Below are positions 1 through 9,610 of a stretch of 64,000 bases of DNA, piece after piece. The position numbers and the translations under genes were made by a program. The DNA is from Duganella dendranthematis (GTDB lineage: Bacteria > Pseudomonadota > Gammaproteobacteria > Burkholderiales > Burkholderiaceae_D), in contig NZ_CP051684.1 of assembly GCF_012849375.1 (NCBI RefSeq), positions 6,386,001 to 6,450,000 on the forward strand, given 5' to 3'. The stretch's first letter is position 1. Every line of letters begins with the position of its first letter. The notes beneath the pieces were generated by a model, which was not told the origin of the DNA, made no database searches, and saw only the letters and a program-made list of their open reading frames with translations.

Positions 1-355
1 TCAAGCGTTTGCCGTCCAACAGCACCAGCGTGCGCGAGGTGCCGATGCCGCGCATATTGGCGCTGTTGCCGACGCCGGAGGTGGTGTTCGGCACGTAATC
101 GGAGGCGGTCGACATCGACATCAGGATATCGTCGATGGTCACCATGCCCTGCGCCAGCCAGTCTTCCGCCTTGACCACGGTGACCGGCAAGGCCTGGTCG
201 GCCACCGCGCGCTTGATGCTGGAACCGGTAATTTCCACTTTTTGCATGGTGTCATCCTGCTGAGCCTGGGCGACAGCGGACATGCTTAACAATGCCAGCG
301 CGACTGCGGCCGGCAAGCGGCGTGGCAGCATGAGGTGGGTAGTCTTGTGATTCAA
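1..355 (-). CDS. TonB-dependent receptor, N-terminal part (runs off the window)
   Basis: The visible part is an N-terminal signal peptide followed by the beginning of a plug domain; the frame stays open through base 1, so the barrel lies outside the window. After a hydrophobic leader ending in an AQA-type cleavage site come a short TonB-box-like stretch (MQKVEITG), then plug sequence with MRGIG and LVLLDGKRL motifs typical of outer-membrane receptors. I chose a TTG start at 355 because a GGAGAC ribosome-binding site lies 6 bases upstream; in-frame ATG codons at 367 and 331 are alternatives. The gene begins only 28 bp after the alginate-lyase-like gene on the same strand, so the pair is probably one operon for uptake and cleavage of a uronate-rich polysaccharide. 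Substrate is inferred from the neighbour only. Confidence 0.85.
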   Translation of the reverse strand, partial: MNHKTTHLMLPRRLPAAVALALLSMSAVAQAQQDDTMQKVEITGSSIKRAVADQALPVTVVKAEDWLAQGMVTIDDILMSMSTASDYVPNTTSGVGNSANMRGIGTSRTLVLLDGKRL

Positions 356-383
356 GTTTGTCTCCATTTTTATAGTTCGGGAA

Positions 384-1538
384 TTACCAAAGTACGGGTT
401 GGCGGATGAAGAAATTGCGAATGACTTCTTCCACCGTCGAATCGGCGGGCAAGCTGGCCCACAAGGCCAGGTAGTCCGGTTTGCCGAGCGCGCGGCCGGC
501 AAACAACAAGCTGGTCTGGCGCATCGGCCATTCCTTGTCATACATGACGTCCGGCGGCAACGGCCACTTGCCTTTGTCGCGGATGTAGGGCGCCATCCAG
601 GCGACGGCCTTGGCCATGCTCCTGCCGTCCGGCGTGGCGTAGGTCCACAAGTTATCCTGGGGCGTCGACAGGATCTGGCACAGCGCGGCGAGTGCTTCCA
701 GGTCGAACAGCGCGTAACCGTAAGGCTTGGTGCGTTTCAGCTCCAGCGGCAGGCTGCCGTCGGCGGCCAGCTGGGTCGGCAACAGCACCGTCTTGAAACG
801 TTCGCGGGCATACGCCAGCAGTTGCTGGTCGCCGGTCAGATGGGCGAAGGCGGCGACTTGCAGCAGCCAGCACGAACCATGGTTGTTTTTGGCGTCGCGC
901 TCTTCCTGGCCGTTCTTGCTGGTGGTGAGCCACCGAAGATAGTCGGTGAACCAGCGCTTGATTTGCCCTTGTTCTTCGGCGGACAAGACGTCGCTGGTTT
1001 GCAGCACCTCGATGGCGCGCGCCACTTCGACCAGGTGCACGGTATCGATGATACCGATCCCTCGGCCGGTGGTCTTGCCGGAAATCGCCTGCGCATACTG
1101 CAGATTAGGATTGAGCCGCGTGGCAGGATCGATAAACCAGGCGCGCAAGTGAGCTGCGGCGTGCTGCGCATAGCGACGCTCGCCCGAGATCTTCCACGCC
1201 GCCACCAGGGCAGGCACTTGCACCGAGAACCCTACCAGCGCACGCCGGTGGGCGACGAAGTTGTCGGGATTGGTCAGACCGTCACGCTGGATATACGGGC
1301 CACCCGGATGCGCTGGATCGGGCCACCAATAGTCGCCTTCCGAGTAAAAGTCGTGCAGCCCGCCGCTGCTGCGCGAACTGGAAAAGGCGGTAATCGTCAC
1401 CGGCGCTTGCGCCAAGGCGGCGTCTGCGGCTTGCAGGATGCGCTGTCGGTCCAGCGTGGCGATATCAGGCGGCTGTGCTTGCGCGGCGCAGGCCAGACTT
1501 GCCAGTGCTAACAAAATACCAAGCAATTTGTGAAACAT
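384..1538 (-). CDS. Alginate lyase family protein (exported)
   Basis: A 384-residue exported protein of the alginate lyase fold (alpha/alpha barrel, PF05426-like). After a signal peptide (LLGILLALASLACAAQA) come family landmarks: DYWWPDP near residue 70, the NPDNF and HRRALVGF segment, NLQYAQAISGKTTGRGIGIIDT, and KNNHGSCW, which carries the Asn-His pair expected at the active site. The ATG at 1538 is preferred because the leader becomes a good signal peptide and a GGCGG-containing site precedes it; an upstream extension would be basic and non-hydrophobic. Family members cleave alginate or related uronates by beta-elimination in the periplasm; the true substrate cannot be read from sequence. 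It is followed by a TonB receptor 28 bp downstream and preceded by LacI-like operators. Confidence 0.85.
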   Translation of the reverse strand: MFHKLLGILLALASLACAAQAQPPDIATLDRQRILQAADAALAQAPVTITAFSSSRSSGGLHDFYSEGDYWWPDPAHPGGPYIQRDGLTNPDNFVAHRRALVGFSVQVPALVAAWKISGERRYAQHAAAHLRAWFIDPATRLNPNLQYAQAISGKTTGRGIGIIDTVHLVEVARAIEVLQTSDVLSAEEQGQIKRWFTDYLRWLTTSKNGQEERDAKNNHGSCWLLQVAAFAHLTGDQQLLAYARERFKTVLLPTQLAADGSLPLELKRTKPYGYALFDLEALAALCQILSTPQDNLWTYATPDGRSMAKAVAWMAPYIRDKGKWPLPPDVMYDKEWPMRQTSLLFAGRALGKPDYLALWASLPADSTVEEVIRNFFIRQPVLW

Positions 1539-1550
1539 GTTTCCGCCTGC

Positions 1551-1565
1551 GTGAAATCGTTTAAC
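1551..1565. promoter_or_regulatory. LacI-type operator, degenerate copy
   Basis: GAAATCGTTTAAC has a perfect right half (CGTTTAAC) and a degenerate left half of the same palindrome seen at 1607-1620. It sits between promoter and start codon of the alginate-lyase-like gene. The two centres are about 55 bp apart, roughly five helical turns, which would allow looping by a tetrameric LacI-family repressor. Inference from sequence only. Confidence 0.4.
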
Positions 1566-1606
1566 TCTATTATCAAGAGCTATTTTCGATGTTTTTCTAT
1601 ATTTTA

Positions 1607-1620
1607 GTAAAACGTTTAAC
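1607..1620. promoter_or_regulatory. LacI-type operator upstream of the alginate-lyase operon
   Basis: GTAAAACGTTTAAC is a near-perfect palindrome around a central CG (core AAACGTTT), the usual form of LacI/GalR-family operators. It lies about 70 bp upstream of the alginate-lyase-like start codon in an AT-rich stretch (1555-1660) that contrasts with the GC-rich surroundings and must hold the promoter. No LacI gene is adjacent; the one at 24496 appears to have a different recognition sequence. Confidence 0.5.
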
Positions 1621-1671
1621 TTAGTATATAGAAAAACGGCAGGCGGCGTCAACTCGCTTAATCCGAGGTTG

Positions 1672-2217
1672 CTATCTTTTAAGGAGGGTCTGCACCAGCG
1701 CGTTAGTTCCGGCCGACAACGCTGCCACTGCCGCCGCTTCCTGCATAGCAGGCCGGCCGGCGATCCACGCCTCGATCAACGCCAGCTGCATCTCGGCGAT
1801 CTGGCGGGCGATAACTTCTGGTGGGATCAGCGGCGTCGCCAATGGCACGGCACGCAGCCGGTCGCCAATCAACTGCGCCAGCGCGGAGGCCAGCACCGGC
1901 CGGGTCGGCCACCCCAGCAGCACGCGCGCCACCTGCTGGTTTTCGCGGAAATGCAGCAGCAGATCGCGCAGCGCATCGCCGCCTTGCGGATGGTCCACCA
2001 GATCCGCCAGCGTCGTGAACGGGCCTTGAATGCTCTCGCGCAGCAAATCATCCATGGTCCGGTAATGCTCATAGAACGTGGAGCGGCCGACGTTGGCCCG
2101 GTCCGCCACAGCGCCAACCGTCAACGCTTCATAGCCCTGCCCCAGCACCAGCGCGCGGAAGGCGGCGTGCAATGCGGCGCGGGTTCTGGTCTGCCGCCTG
2201 TCGGGTGCCACCGTCAT
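1672..2217 (-). CDS. TetR/AcrR family transcriptional regulator
   Basis: This 181-residue protein has the normal TetR length. The N-terminal helix-turn-helix is clear at about residues 30-52 (LTVGAVADRANVGRSTFYEHY), followed by an all-helical ligand-binding domain with no recognised signature. TetR proteins usually repress themselves and a neighbouring gene until a small ligand binds. The gene diverges from the membrane-protein gene at 2341 across a 123-bp region, so that gene is its most likely target. The alginate-lyase-like gene downstream on the same strand has its own AT-rich promoter, so I do not place it in this transcription unit. Confidence 0.9.
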   Translation of the reverse strand: MTVAPDRRQTRTRAALHAAFRALVLGQGYEALTVGAVADRANVGRSTFYEHYRTMDDLLRESIQGPFTTLADLVDHPQGGDALRDLLLHFRENQQVARVLLGWPTRPVLASALAQLIGDRLRAVPLATPLIPPEVIARQIAEMQLALIEAWIAGRPAMQEAAAVAALSAGTNALVQTLLKR

Positions 2218-2340
2218 ATGGTCTCCTGATGGACATTAGCGCCCTTTTGTCTGCTAACGGACTTCGGGCGCCAACACGCCGCCAACTGCGGCGCTGCCGC
2301 TGATATTAATGTCACTCCCAACACCATGTAAAGGAACAGC

Positions 2341-2922
2341 ATGAAATTGTTATCGCGCGTAGCCGCCCTCACCATTGTTGTCGTGGTCCTGCTTATCACG
2401 CTGGCCTTGTTTCACCATCCCGTCGCCACCACGAATGTCGAGCTGGCGCAGCAGGCCGGCAAGGACAATCTGATACACGGCATCCTGATCGTACTGCTAT
2501 CGGTGCTGGCGAGCACCCTGGCGGTATTGAGTGAAAAGCTGAACGAGCGCTCCGGCGCGCTGTATGTCTATCGCCTCGGCTGCGTGCTGCTTGGCGTGGC
2601 GATGCTGCTGGATGGGTTTGTCCTGCCGCAGCTGGCAGATGCCATTGCGGTGCTGCACCCGATTGGTGTGATGATCCAGGTATTCAGCAAGGCAGGCTTT
2701 ATCGCACAAAGCGCAGCCATATTGCTGTGGTCGTGCACCGCGTGGCCGCGCGTGCGCTGGTTCACGGCGATAGGCGCCCTGGCCGGCATCGTGCCGGCGG
2801 CATGGATACTATTCGGCGACCTGCTGCTGACACCACGCAGTCTGATCGCGCTATTCGCCCTCTACGCCGCCTGGTATCTGTCGGCGGCGTGGATGCTGTA
2901 CCGAGTTAAGGCACTCAGCTAA
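2341..2922 (+). CDS. Small integral membrane protein of unknown function
   Basis: A 193-residue protein made almost wholly of hydrophobic helices: I count about six membrane segments, near residues 7-27, 45-63, 78-96, 108-130, 138-160 and 170-190, with a polar loop between the first two. I do not recognise a catalytic or transport motif; it may belong to a DUF4386-like group, but that is a guess. An AAGGAA ribosome-binding site lies just before the ATG. It diverges from the TetR gene, which suggests ligand-responsive control. Its end overlaps by 4 bp with the convergent VOC gene. Confidence 0.75.
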   Translation: MKLLSRVAALTIVVVVLLITLALFHHPVATTNVELAQQAGKDNLIHGILIVLLSVLASTLAVLSEKLNERSGALYVYRLGCVLLGVAMLLDGFVLPQLADAIAVLHPIGVMIQVFSKAGFIAQSAAILLWSCTAWPRVRWFTAIGALAGIVPAAWILFGDLLLTPRSLIALFALYAAWYLSAAWMLYRVKALS

Positions 2923-3398
2923 CCGCGCACGGCGGCTTCGATCTGGGCAACGTCGATTTTCTTCATCGTCATCATGGACTGGAAGGCGCGTTGCGCCACC
3001 GCGCCGCCTTGCATCATGGCGTCGGTCAGCACGCGTGGCGTGATCTGCCACGACAGGCCCCACTTGTCCTTGCACCAGCCGCACGCGCTTTCGGCGCCGC
3101 CGTTGCCGACGATCGCGTTCCAGTACCGGTCGGTCTCGGCCTGGTCGTCGGTGGCAATCTGGAATGAGAAGGCTTCGCTGTGCTGGAAGACAGGCCCGCC
3201 ATTGAGGCCGATGCACGGCGTGCCGCAGACGGTGAATTCAACCGTCAGCACCTGCCCTGCACTGCCGCCGGGGAAATCGGATGGCGCGCGGTGCACGGCG
3301 CCCACTACACTATCGGGAAAGGTACGCGCATAGAAGTTTGCGGCTTCTTCCGCGTCCTGGTCGTACCACAGGCAGATCGTATTTTTCGCTACCATCAT
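2919..3398 (-). CDS. VOC superfamily protein (PhnB / 3-demethylubiquinone methyltransferase-like)
   Basis: A 159-residue vicinal-oxygen-chelate fold protein of the PhnB-like group (PF06983 type). Supporting motifs are the opening beta-alpha unit with WYDQDAEEAANFYARTFPDS, the glycine-rich LNGGPVFQHSEAFSFQI strand, and WGLSWQITPRVL near residue 115, all hallmarks of this subfamily. Despite the database name these proteins are not shown to be methyltransferases; most have no known reaction. It is monocistronic, convergent with the membrane protein at 2341 and followed upstream by an 83-bp gap to the xylose operon end. The name is secure at superfamily level only. Confidence 0.85.
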   Translation of the reverse strand: MMVAKNTICLWYDQDAEEAANFYARTFPDSVVGAVHRAPSDFPGGSAGQVLTVEFTVCGTPCIGLNGGPVFQHSEAFSFQIATDDQAETDRYWNAIVGNGGAESACGWCKDKWGLSWQITPRVLTDAMMQGGAVAQRAFQSMMTMKKIDVAQIEAAVRG

Positions 3399-3481
3399 GT
3401 CTCTCCTCTGTTCGCCACCCGGGCAGCCGATGCTGCCGGAGCGACGATTTTACAGAATTAAGCTTGCGGTCAGCGCACCAC

Positions 3482-5859
3482 TCAACCCACCATCAGCTTG
3501 ACCGATTTCAGGTTGGCGCTGTCCGGACCGGCGTGGATGGTGAAGCTGCCCGGCTCCACCACGCGCTGCATCTCGGTGTTGTAGAACCACAGGTCGGACG
3601 GCTTAATGTCGAAACTCAGCGTGCGCTTTTCGCCCGGTTGCAGCGTCACGCGCTTGAACGCCTTCAGTTCCAGCACCGGCCGCGTGACCGAGCTGACGTC
3701 GTCGCGGATGTAGATCTGCACCACTTCGTCGCCGGCACGCTTGCCGGTGTTGGTGACGTCGACTTCCACCTTGGTCGAGTCGCTGACGCCGATATTCGCC
3801 TTGGTCAGGCGCGGCTCGGAAATCGCAAACGTGGTGTAGCTCAGGCCAAAGCCGAACGGATACAGCGGCTTGGTCGAACCATCGATGTAGCCACGGCGCG
3901 CCGACGGCTTGTGGTTATAGAAGATCGGCAGCTGGCCGACGCTACGCGCAATCGACACCGGCAGCTTGCCACCGGGGTTGGCACGGCCGAACAGCAGGTC
4001 GGCCGCAGCATAGCCGGTCTCCTGGCCCATGTACCAGCCTTCGATGATAGCGTCGGCCTTTTCCGCCAGCAGGTTGATCGACAGCGGACGGCCGTTCAGC
4101 AGGAACACCACGGTCGGTTTGCCCAGCGCGAAAATGGCGCGCGCCAGATCGTTCTGCTGGCCCAGCAGGTCCAGGCTTTCGCGGTCACCCAGGTGATTGT
4201 CGGCCCATGCCTCGCGGCTTGTCTGCTCGTTGTCGCCCAGGACCATGACGATGGTGTCGGCCGATTTGGCGGCTTCCACTGCGGCGGCGATCAACTTCGC
4301 ATTCACTTCCGGCGGCGTGAACTTGATCTCGTCCGCCCCCACACACGGCTTTCGGTAATGCGCACGCCTTCGGAGTACGCCAGCGAGAAGCCCTGTGCCT
4401 TGGCTTCCGCCTGCAGGCCATCGTAAATCGATACGATGTGGCGCGGATGGTCGGAATAGCCACCAATCGGCGTGTCCTTGGCGTGGGTGCCGATCAGCAG
4501 CAGCTTGCCGACCTTCTTGCCGTCGAGCGGCAGCACACCTTTATCGTTCTTCAGCAGCACCGGCGTGCGCGTCGCAGCGAGGCGCGCCAGCGCAACGGCA
4601 TCCGGGGCGGCGGTCAGGCCATCGGCCGCCTTGGCGTCCACGTATGGCTGCTCGAACAGGCCGGCCTGGAATTTCAGCGTCAGGATGCGGCGCACGACAA
4701 CGTCGATCTCCGCTTCCGATACCCGCTTTTCCTTTACCAGCTCGCCCAGCGTTTTGTACGCCAGGCCATCCGGCGTTTCCACGTCCACGCCAGCCTTGAT
4801 GGCGCGCAGCGCGGCTTCCTTCGGCGTCGCCGCCAGCTTGTGGCGCGTAATCAGTTCATTGATGCCGAAATAATCCGACACTGTGATGCCCTTGAAGCCC
4901 CACTCGTCGCGCAGCACCTTATGCAGCAGCCAGTTGTTAGCGTGCGACGGCACGCCGCCGATTTCGTTATACGACGGCATGACGCAGCCGACATTGGTTT
5001 CCTTGATGGCCTTCTCGAACGGCGGGAAGAACTCCTCGCGCAGCGTGCGTTCGCTGACTTCCGCCGGGCCGATATTGGTGCCGCTCTCCGGCTGGCCGTG
5101 GCCGGTCATGTGCTTCAGCGTGACCAGTACTTTGTCTTTGGCCAGCTTGGGATCGGTGCCGGCGAAGCCGATGATGGCCGCCTTGCCGATTTCGCCGCAC
5201 ACGTACGGATCTTCGCCATAGGTTTCCTCGATGCGTCCCCAGCGCGGTTCGCGCGCCACGTCCACCACCGGGGCCAGCGCCAGGTTGGCGCCGCGTGCGC
5301 GCATCTCGCGCGCCGCCACGCTGAAAATCTTCGTGGTCAGGTCGGTATCGAATGACGACGCAATGCCGATCGCCTGCGGGAACGAGGTCGCATCGCGCGC
5401 CACGTAACCGTGCAGCGCCTCTTCATGCATGAACAACGGGATGCCGAGGCGGGTCTGCTCGACCGCCCACTTCTGCACCGCATTGGTGTAGGTCGCCGTT
5501 TCCAGCGCATTGCGGTTGGCGGTGGCGCCGGTGTCGCCTGCACCGGCGGCCTGGCCCAGCTGGCGGTCCGACGGGCGGCCGATCATGCCCAGGCCATGCG
5601 GCCACGCCTTCTGCGCCTTCGCCGCCGAGAACTCGCCCTTGGCGTCCTGGATCTCGGTCTTGGCTTGCCAGGTGCACTGCATCTGCGCGATCTTCTCTTC
5701 CAGCGTCATGCGGCCCAGCAGGTCATCGACCCGCTTCTCGACCGGCAGCGCCGCGTCCTTGTACGGCGACGACGCGGCGGCCAGCGCCATCTGCGGCAGC
5801 ACGGAAAGGCCGGCCATGCCGGTGACGGAAGTCAGGAACTGCCTACGGTTGTTGCTCAT
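3482..5859 (-). pseudogene. GH3 beta-xylosidase/beta-glucosidase, split by a one-base frameshift
   Basis: Two overlapping frames (4303-5859 and 3482-4342) together make one complete GH3 enzyme of about 792 residues. The first part carries a twin-arginine-like leader (NNRRQFLTS), the (alpha/beta)8 domain with KHMTGHG at 249-255 and the nucleophile Asp329 in GITVSDYFG. The second part holds the alpha/beta sandwich (VMVLGDNEQTSREAWADN) and the fibronectin-III-like C-terminal domain. The break lies at a run of five C on the plus strand (4336-4340); one more base would read Val-Trp-Gly-Ala-Asp-Glu without interruption. This may be a real mutation, phase-variable tract or a sequencing error. It is the last gene of the xylose operon, 27 bp after xylH, so a beta-xylosidase role is likely. 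A GGAGAC site precedes the ATG. Confidence 0.85.
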
Positions 5860-5886
5860 GCATTGTCTCCTTTGGTTTTTATAGTT

Positions 5887-7026
5887 TTACCGCTTACCTG
5901 CACGGGTGCTCACATCCACCCAGACCGCCAGCGTCAAAATTGCGCCTTTGACGATCATCTGCCAATACGTATCCACGTCCAGCATCGACATGCCGTTATC
6001 CAGCGACGCCATCACCAGCGCGCCAATCAGCGCGCCATGCACGGTGCCGGAGCCGCCGCGCATCGAGGTGCCGCCGATGAAGCAGGCCGCGATCGCATCC
6101 AGCTCGCCCGAAGTGCCGGCAGACGGCGAACCGGCCGCCAGGCGCGCCGTGTTGACGATGCCGGCCAGTGCACACATCAAGCCCATGATGCCGAAGATCC
6201 AGAGCTTGATCGACTTGACGTTGATACCCGACAGGCGCGTCGCCTCCATGTTGGAGCCGACCGAGTACACGCGGCGGCCGAACACCGTCTGGGTGGTCAC
6301 GTAGCTGAAGATGCCCAGCAGCGCCAGAAGCAGCAGCACCGGCAGCGGAATGCCTTCGTAGGAATTGAAAGTGATGACGAACGCCGCCAGCACCACGCCC
6401 AGAATCGCCAGCTTGGCGGCGTCGCGCCACACCGGCGCCACTTCCAGCGCATGCTTTGCCTTGCTGCTGCGCTGTTGCAGGATCAGGTAGACGGCCACCA
6501 CGAACAGCAGCACACCCAGTGCGATGCCCAGCGTCGGCGACAGGTAGGCCTGACCGATGTAGACCATGTCGTCGGACACCGGCGCGATGGTGGTGCCGCC
6601 GGTCACGCCCAGCACGATGCCGCGATACGCCAGCATGCCGCCCAGGCCGACGATGAAGGATGGGATGCCCAGGTATGCCGTCAGGTAGCCGTTGAACAGG
6701 CCAATCAGCAGGCCGACCACCAGCACCGCGGCCAGCGTGGCAGGCAGCGGCAGATGGTGCGTCACATCCAGCACCGCCGCGATGCCGCCCAACAGGCCAA
6801 GCAGCGAACCGACCGACAGGTCGATCTCGCCGGCAATGATCACCAGCGACATGCCGCAGGCGACGATGCCGGTAATCGCCATCTGGCGCATCAGGTTGGA
6901 CAGGTTGCGTGGCGTGAGGAAGCCGCCCTCGGTATGATAGCTGAAGAAGGCCCAGATCAGCGCGACCGCGATGAGCAGGGCCAGCATCTTGTACTGCGTG
7001 AACAGCTGTTTCAAATTACTTTTCAT
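5887..7026 (-). CDS. xylH: D-xylose ABC transporter permease XylH
   Basis: A 379-residue inner-membrane permease of the ribose/xylose class (BPD_transp_2), with about ten hydrophobic helices. Diagnostic stretches are GMSLVIIAGEIDLSVGSLLGL near residue 58-78, NGYLTAYLGIPSFIVGLGGM, and the C-terminal LDNGMSMLDVDTYWQMIVKGAILTLAVWVD, characteristic of XylH. It forms the membrane channel that receives xylose from XylF and is driven by XylG. It begins 12 bp after xylG and is followed after 27 bp by the GH3 gene, all in one minus-strand operon with the Weimberg genes. Confidence 0.95.
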   Translation of the reverse strand: MKSNLKQLFTQYKMLALLIAVALIWAFFSYHTEGGFLTPRNLSNLMRQMAITGIVACGMSLVIIAGEIDLSVGSLLGLLGGIAAVLDVTHHLPLPATLAAVLVVGLLIGLFNGYLTAYLGIPSFIVGLGGMLAYRGIVLGVTGGTTIAPVSDDMVYIGQAYLSPTLGIALGVLLFVVAVYLILQQRSSKAKHALEVAPVWRDAAKLAILGVVLAAFVITFNSYEGIPLPVLLLLALLGIFSYVTTQTVFGRRVYSVGSNMEATRLSGINVKSIKLWIFGIMGLMCALAGIVNTARLAAGSPSAGTSGELDAIAACFIGGTSMRGGSGTVHGALIGALVMASLDNGMSMLDVDTYWQMIVKGAILTLAVWVDVSTRAGKR

Positions 7027-7038
7027 TGGTAGTCCTCA

Positions 7039-8565
7039 TCAATGCGCTTGGTCCAGCGCCGCTGCCAGCACGGTTTCCTGGCTCAGATTATCGTTGACGA
7101 AATCGCCGCGTAAATGGCCTTCGCCGATCACCAGCACGCGGTCGGATGTGCCCAGCACCTCGGCCAGTTCCGACGACACCATGATGATCGACACGCCCTG
7201 CTTGGCCAGGTCGAACATCAGCTGGTAAATCTCGAACTTGGCGCCGACGTCGACGCCACGCGTCGGTTCGTCGAGGATCAGGATCTTCGGCTTGGTGAGC
7301 AGCATTTTGGACAGCACGGCCTTCTGCTGGTTGCCGCCCGACAGACCGGTAATCGGCAGGAACGGGCTGGAAGTCTTCAGCTTGACGCTCTTGATCTCCT
7401 TGCGGATGGTCGCCAGCTCGGCTTCCTGATCGATGCGGGTGGCGCGCGCGAAGTCACCCAGCACCGCCAGCGTCATGTTGTGACCGACGCCGAGGTCCGG
7501 CACGATGCCGTGATGCTTGCGGTCTTCCGGCACCATGGCCAGGCCGTTGCGGATCGCCTTGACCGGCGTGCTGGTGTCCAGCTTCTGGCCATTCAGCCAG
7601 ACTTCCGCTTCGCTCTGTCCCGGATAGGCACCGAAGATGGCCGACACCAGTTCCGTGCGGCCGGCGCCTACCAGGCCGGCGATGCCGAGAATCTCGCCCT
7701 TGCGCAGCTTGAAGGAGATGTTGTCGACGCGCTTGCGTTCCGGGTTATCCGGGTCGTAGCAGGTGACGTTGCGGGCCTCAAAAATGACCTCACCCGGTGT
7801 ATGTTCGCGCTGCGGATATAGCTGCGTCATCTCGCGGCCCACCATTTGGGCGATGATGCGGTCGATATTCATCTCCGACATCGGCGTGGTGGCGATATGC
7901 TGGCCATCGCGGATGGTGACGATGGTGTCGCAGATATCCGCTACTTCATCCAGCTTGTGCGAGATGTACACGCAGGTGACGCCCTTCGCCTTGAGCGAAT
8001 GGATGATCGTCAGCAGCACCTTGATCTCCGACGCCGTCAGCGACGACGATGGCTCGTCAAGAATCAGCAAGCGCGCATTCTTGTTGAGCGCCTTGGCGAT
8101 CTCGATCAGCTGCTGGTGGCCGCCACCGTACTGCTTCACCGGCAGCACCACGTTGACGTCATTGATGTTCAGTTCTTTGAGCAGCTCCTCGGCGCGGCGG
8201 TTCATGGCCGCATAGTCCATGCGGCCGCCCGGCAGCGTGATCTCGTTACCGAGGAAGATGTTCTCCGCCACCGACAGCTCCGGCACCAGCATCAGTTCCT
8301 GATGGATGATGACAATGCCTGCCGCCTCGGTCTCGCGTATGGACTGGGCCCGCAAAGGCTGGCCATCCCATATGATCTCGCCGTCCCAGGTGCCATGCGG
8401 GTAAACGGCGGACAGCACTTTCATTAACGTCGACTTGCCGGCGCCGTTCTCGCCGCACAAGCCAGCGCATTCACCGGCCTTGAGCTTGATGTCGATGCCA
8501 TTCAACGCGCGCACACCACCAAACTCCTTGACGATGCCGCGCATTTCCAGAAGATATTCGGCCAT
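7039..8565 (-). CDS. xylG: D-xylose ABC transporter ATP-binding protein XylG
   Basis: A 508-residue duplicated ATPase as in all ribose/xylose-type importers. The first cassette has Walker [10 protein letters not shown] (38-46) and Walker [13 protein letters not shown]. The second has the altered P-loop GLVGAGRTE usual for this family, signature [13 protein letters not shown] and Walker [17 protein letters not shown]. Full family length, both halves intact. It couples ATP hydrolysis to xylose import through XylH. It lies 9 bp after xylF and 12 bp before xylH, so the three are co-transcribed. Confidence 0.95.
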   Translation of the reverse strand: MAEYLLEMRGIVKEFGGVRALNGIDIKLKAGECAGLCGENGAGKSTLMKVLSAVYPHGTWDGEIIWDGQPLRAQSIRETEAAGIVIIHQELMLVPELSVAENIFLGNEITLPGGRMDYAAMNRRAEELLKELNINDVNVVLPVKQYGGGHQQLIEIAKALNKNARLLILDEPSSSLTASEIKVLLTIIHSLKAKGVTCVYISHKLDEVADICDTIVTIRDGQHIATTPMSEMNIDRIIAQMVGREMTQLYPQREHTPGEVIFEARNVTCYDPDNPERKRVDNISFKLRKGEILGIAGLVGAGRTELVSAIFGAYPGQSEAEVWLNGQKLDTSTPVKAIRNGLAMVPEDRKHHGIVPDLGVGHNMTLAVLGDFARATRIDQEAELATIRKEIKSVKLKTSSPFLPITGLSGGNQQKAVLSKMLLTKPKILILDEPTRGVDVGAKFEIYQLMFDLAKQGVSIIMVSSELAEVLGTSDRVLVIGEGHLRGDFVNDNLSQETVLAAALDQAH

Positions 8566-8574
8566 GCTGATTCC

Positions 8575-9579
8575 TTAGTTTGCGGTCAGCTGGGCCTTGG
8601 TGTAGAAGCCGTCGTCGGCCAGCACATTGACATTGGCCTTGGTCAGCGCCACTGGCGCCAGCAGCATCGTGCTGACGTTTTTGAAGCCGTTGTTGTAGGA
8701 CGAGTTGAAGGCCGGCGCCTCGTTGCGCACCAGCTTCACCGACAGGCGCGCCGCTTCAGTGGCGATCACCTTCAGGGGTTTGTAGACGGTCATGGCCTGG
8801 GTACCGGCGATGACGCGCTTGACGGCCGCCAGATCGGCATCCTGACCGGACACCGGCACCTTGCCGGCCAGCTTTTGCGCAGCCAGCGCCTGGATCGCGC
8901 CGCCGGCGGTGGCGTCGTTGGACGCGACCACTGCATCGATCTTGTTGCCGTTGGCGGTCAGCGCGTTTTCCACGATGGCCAGCGCTTCGGAGGCGCTCCA
9001 GTCCTTGGTCCACTGCTTGCCGACCACCTTGATGTCGCCCTTGTCGATCAGCGGTTGCAGCACTTTCAACTGGCCTTCGCGCAGGATCTTGGCGTTGTTG
9101 TCGGTCGGCGCGCCGCCCAGCAGGTAGTAATTGCCTTTTGGCTTGATCGCCACCAGCGTGCTGGCTTGCAGTTCGCCGACCTTCGCGTTGTCGAAGGAGA
9201 TGTAGGCGTCGATATCGGCGTTGAGGATCAGGCGGTCGTACGACACCACCTTGATCTTGGCCTTCTTCGCTTCGCGCACGGCGTTGTTCAGTACCGTGGC
9301 GTTGTAGGGAACGATGACCAGCACGTCCACGCCGCGCGAGATCAGGTTCTCGATCTGCGCGATCTGGCGCTGCTCGCTGGCGTCGGCCGACTGCACGTAG
9401 ACCTTGGCGCCCAGCTTCTCCGCTTCGGCGGTGAAGTAGTCGCGGTCACGCGCCCAGCGTTCCAGCCGCAGGTCGTCGATGGAAAAACCGATCTTTGGGT
9501 TCTTGGCGTCGGCCATGGCCGCGCCGCCGCTCAGCGCCATCATCGCGCCGATAACTGCGCTCAATACAATCTTCTTCAT
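8575..9579 (-). CDS. xylF: D-xylose-binding periplasmic protein XylF
   Basis: A 334-residue periplasmic binding protein with a signal peptide (MKKIVLSAVIGAMMALSGGAAMA). Family features include IGFSIDDLRLERWARDRDYF, near-diagnostic for XylF, the hinge segment SRGVDVLVIVPYNATVLNNAV, YDRLILNADIDAYISFDN, and the pocket motif VVASNDATAGGAIQAL followed by PVSGQDADLAAVKRV. A GGAGAC ribosome-binding site is followed by ATG. It delivers D-xylose to XylGH. A 134-bp gap that contains a 96-bp inverted-repeat element separates it from xylD upstream, so transcription from the xylX promoter must cross that element unless xylF has its own promoter. Confidence 0.95.
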   Translation of the reverse strand: MKKIVLSAVIGAMMALSGGAAMADAKNPKIGFSIDDLRLERWARDRDYFTAEAEKLGAKVYVQSADASEQRQIAQIENLISRGVDVLVIVPYNATVLNNAVREAKKAKIKVVSYDRLILNADIDAYISFDNAKVGELQASTLVAIKPKGNYYLLGGAPTDNNAKILREGQLKVLQPLIDKGDIKVVGKQWTKDWSASEALAIVENALTANGNKIDAVVASNDATAGGAIQALAAQKLAGKVPVSGQDADLAAVKRVIAGTQAMTVYKPLKVIATEAARLSVKLVRNEAPAFNSSYNNGFKNVSTMLLAPVALTKANVNVLADDGFYTKAQLTAN

Positions 9580-9610
9580 TTTTGTCTCCGTAAATTAGAT
9601 TCTTTTACCC

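Noticed and set aside
399..1511. Long open frame on the plus strand antisense to the alginate-lyase gene
   Set aside because: Its product is rich in Arg, Gln and His with no domain; it is the mirror of a GC-rich coding strand.
4303..4345. Programmed -1 frameshift in the GH3 gene
   Set aside because: There is no X-XXY-YYZ slippery heptamer or downstream hairpin that I can see, and GH3 enzymes are not known to use frameshifting; a base loss or sequencing error is simpler.
5410..7032. 540-codon plus-strand frame antisense to GH3 and xylH
   Set aside because: The translation is a low-complexity His/Arg/Gln mixture and the opposite strand encodes clear families without gaps.
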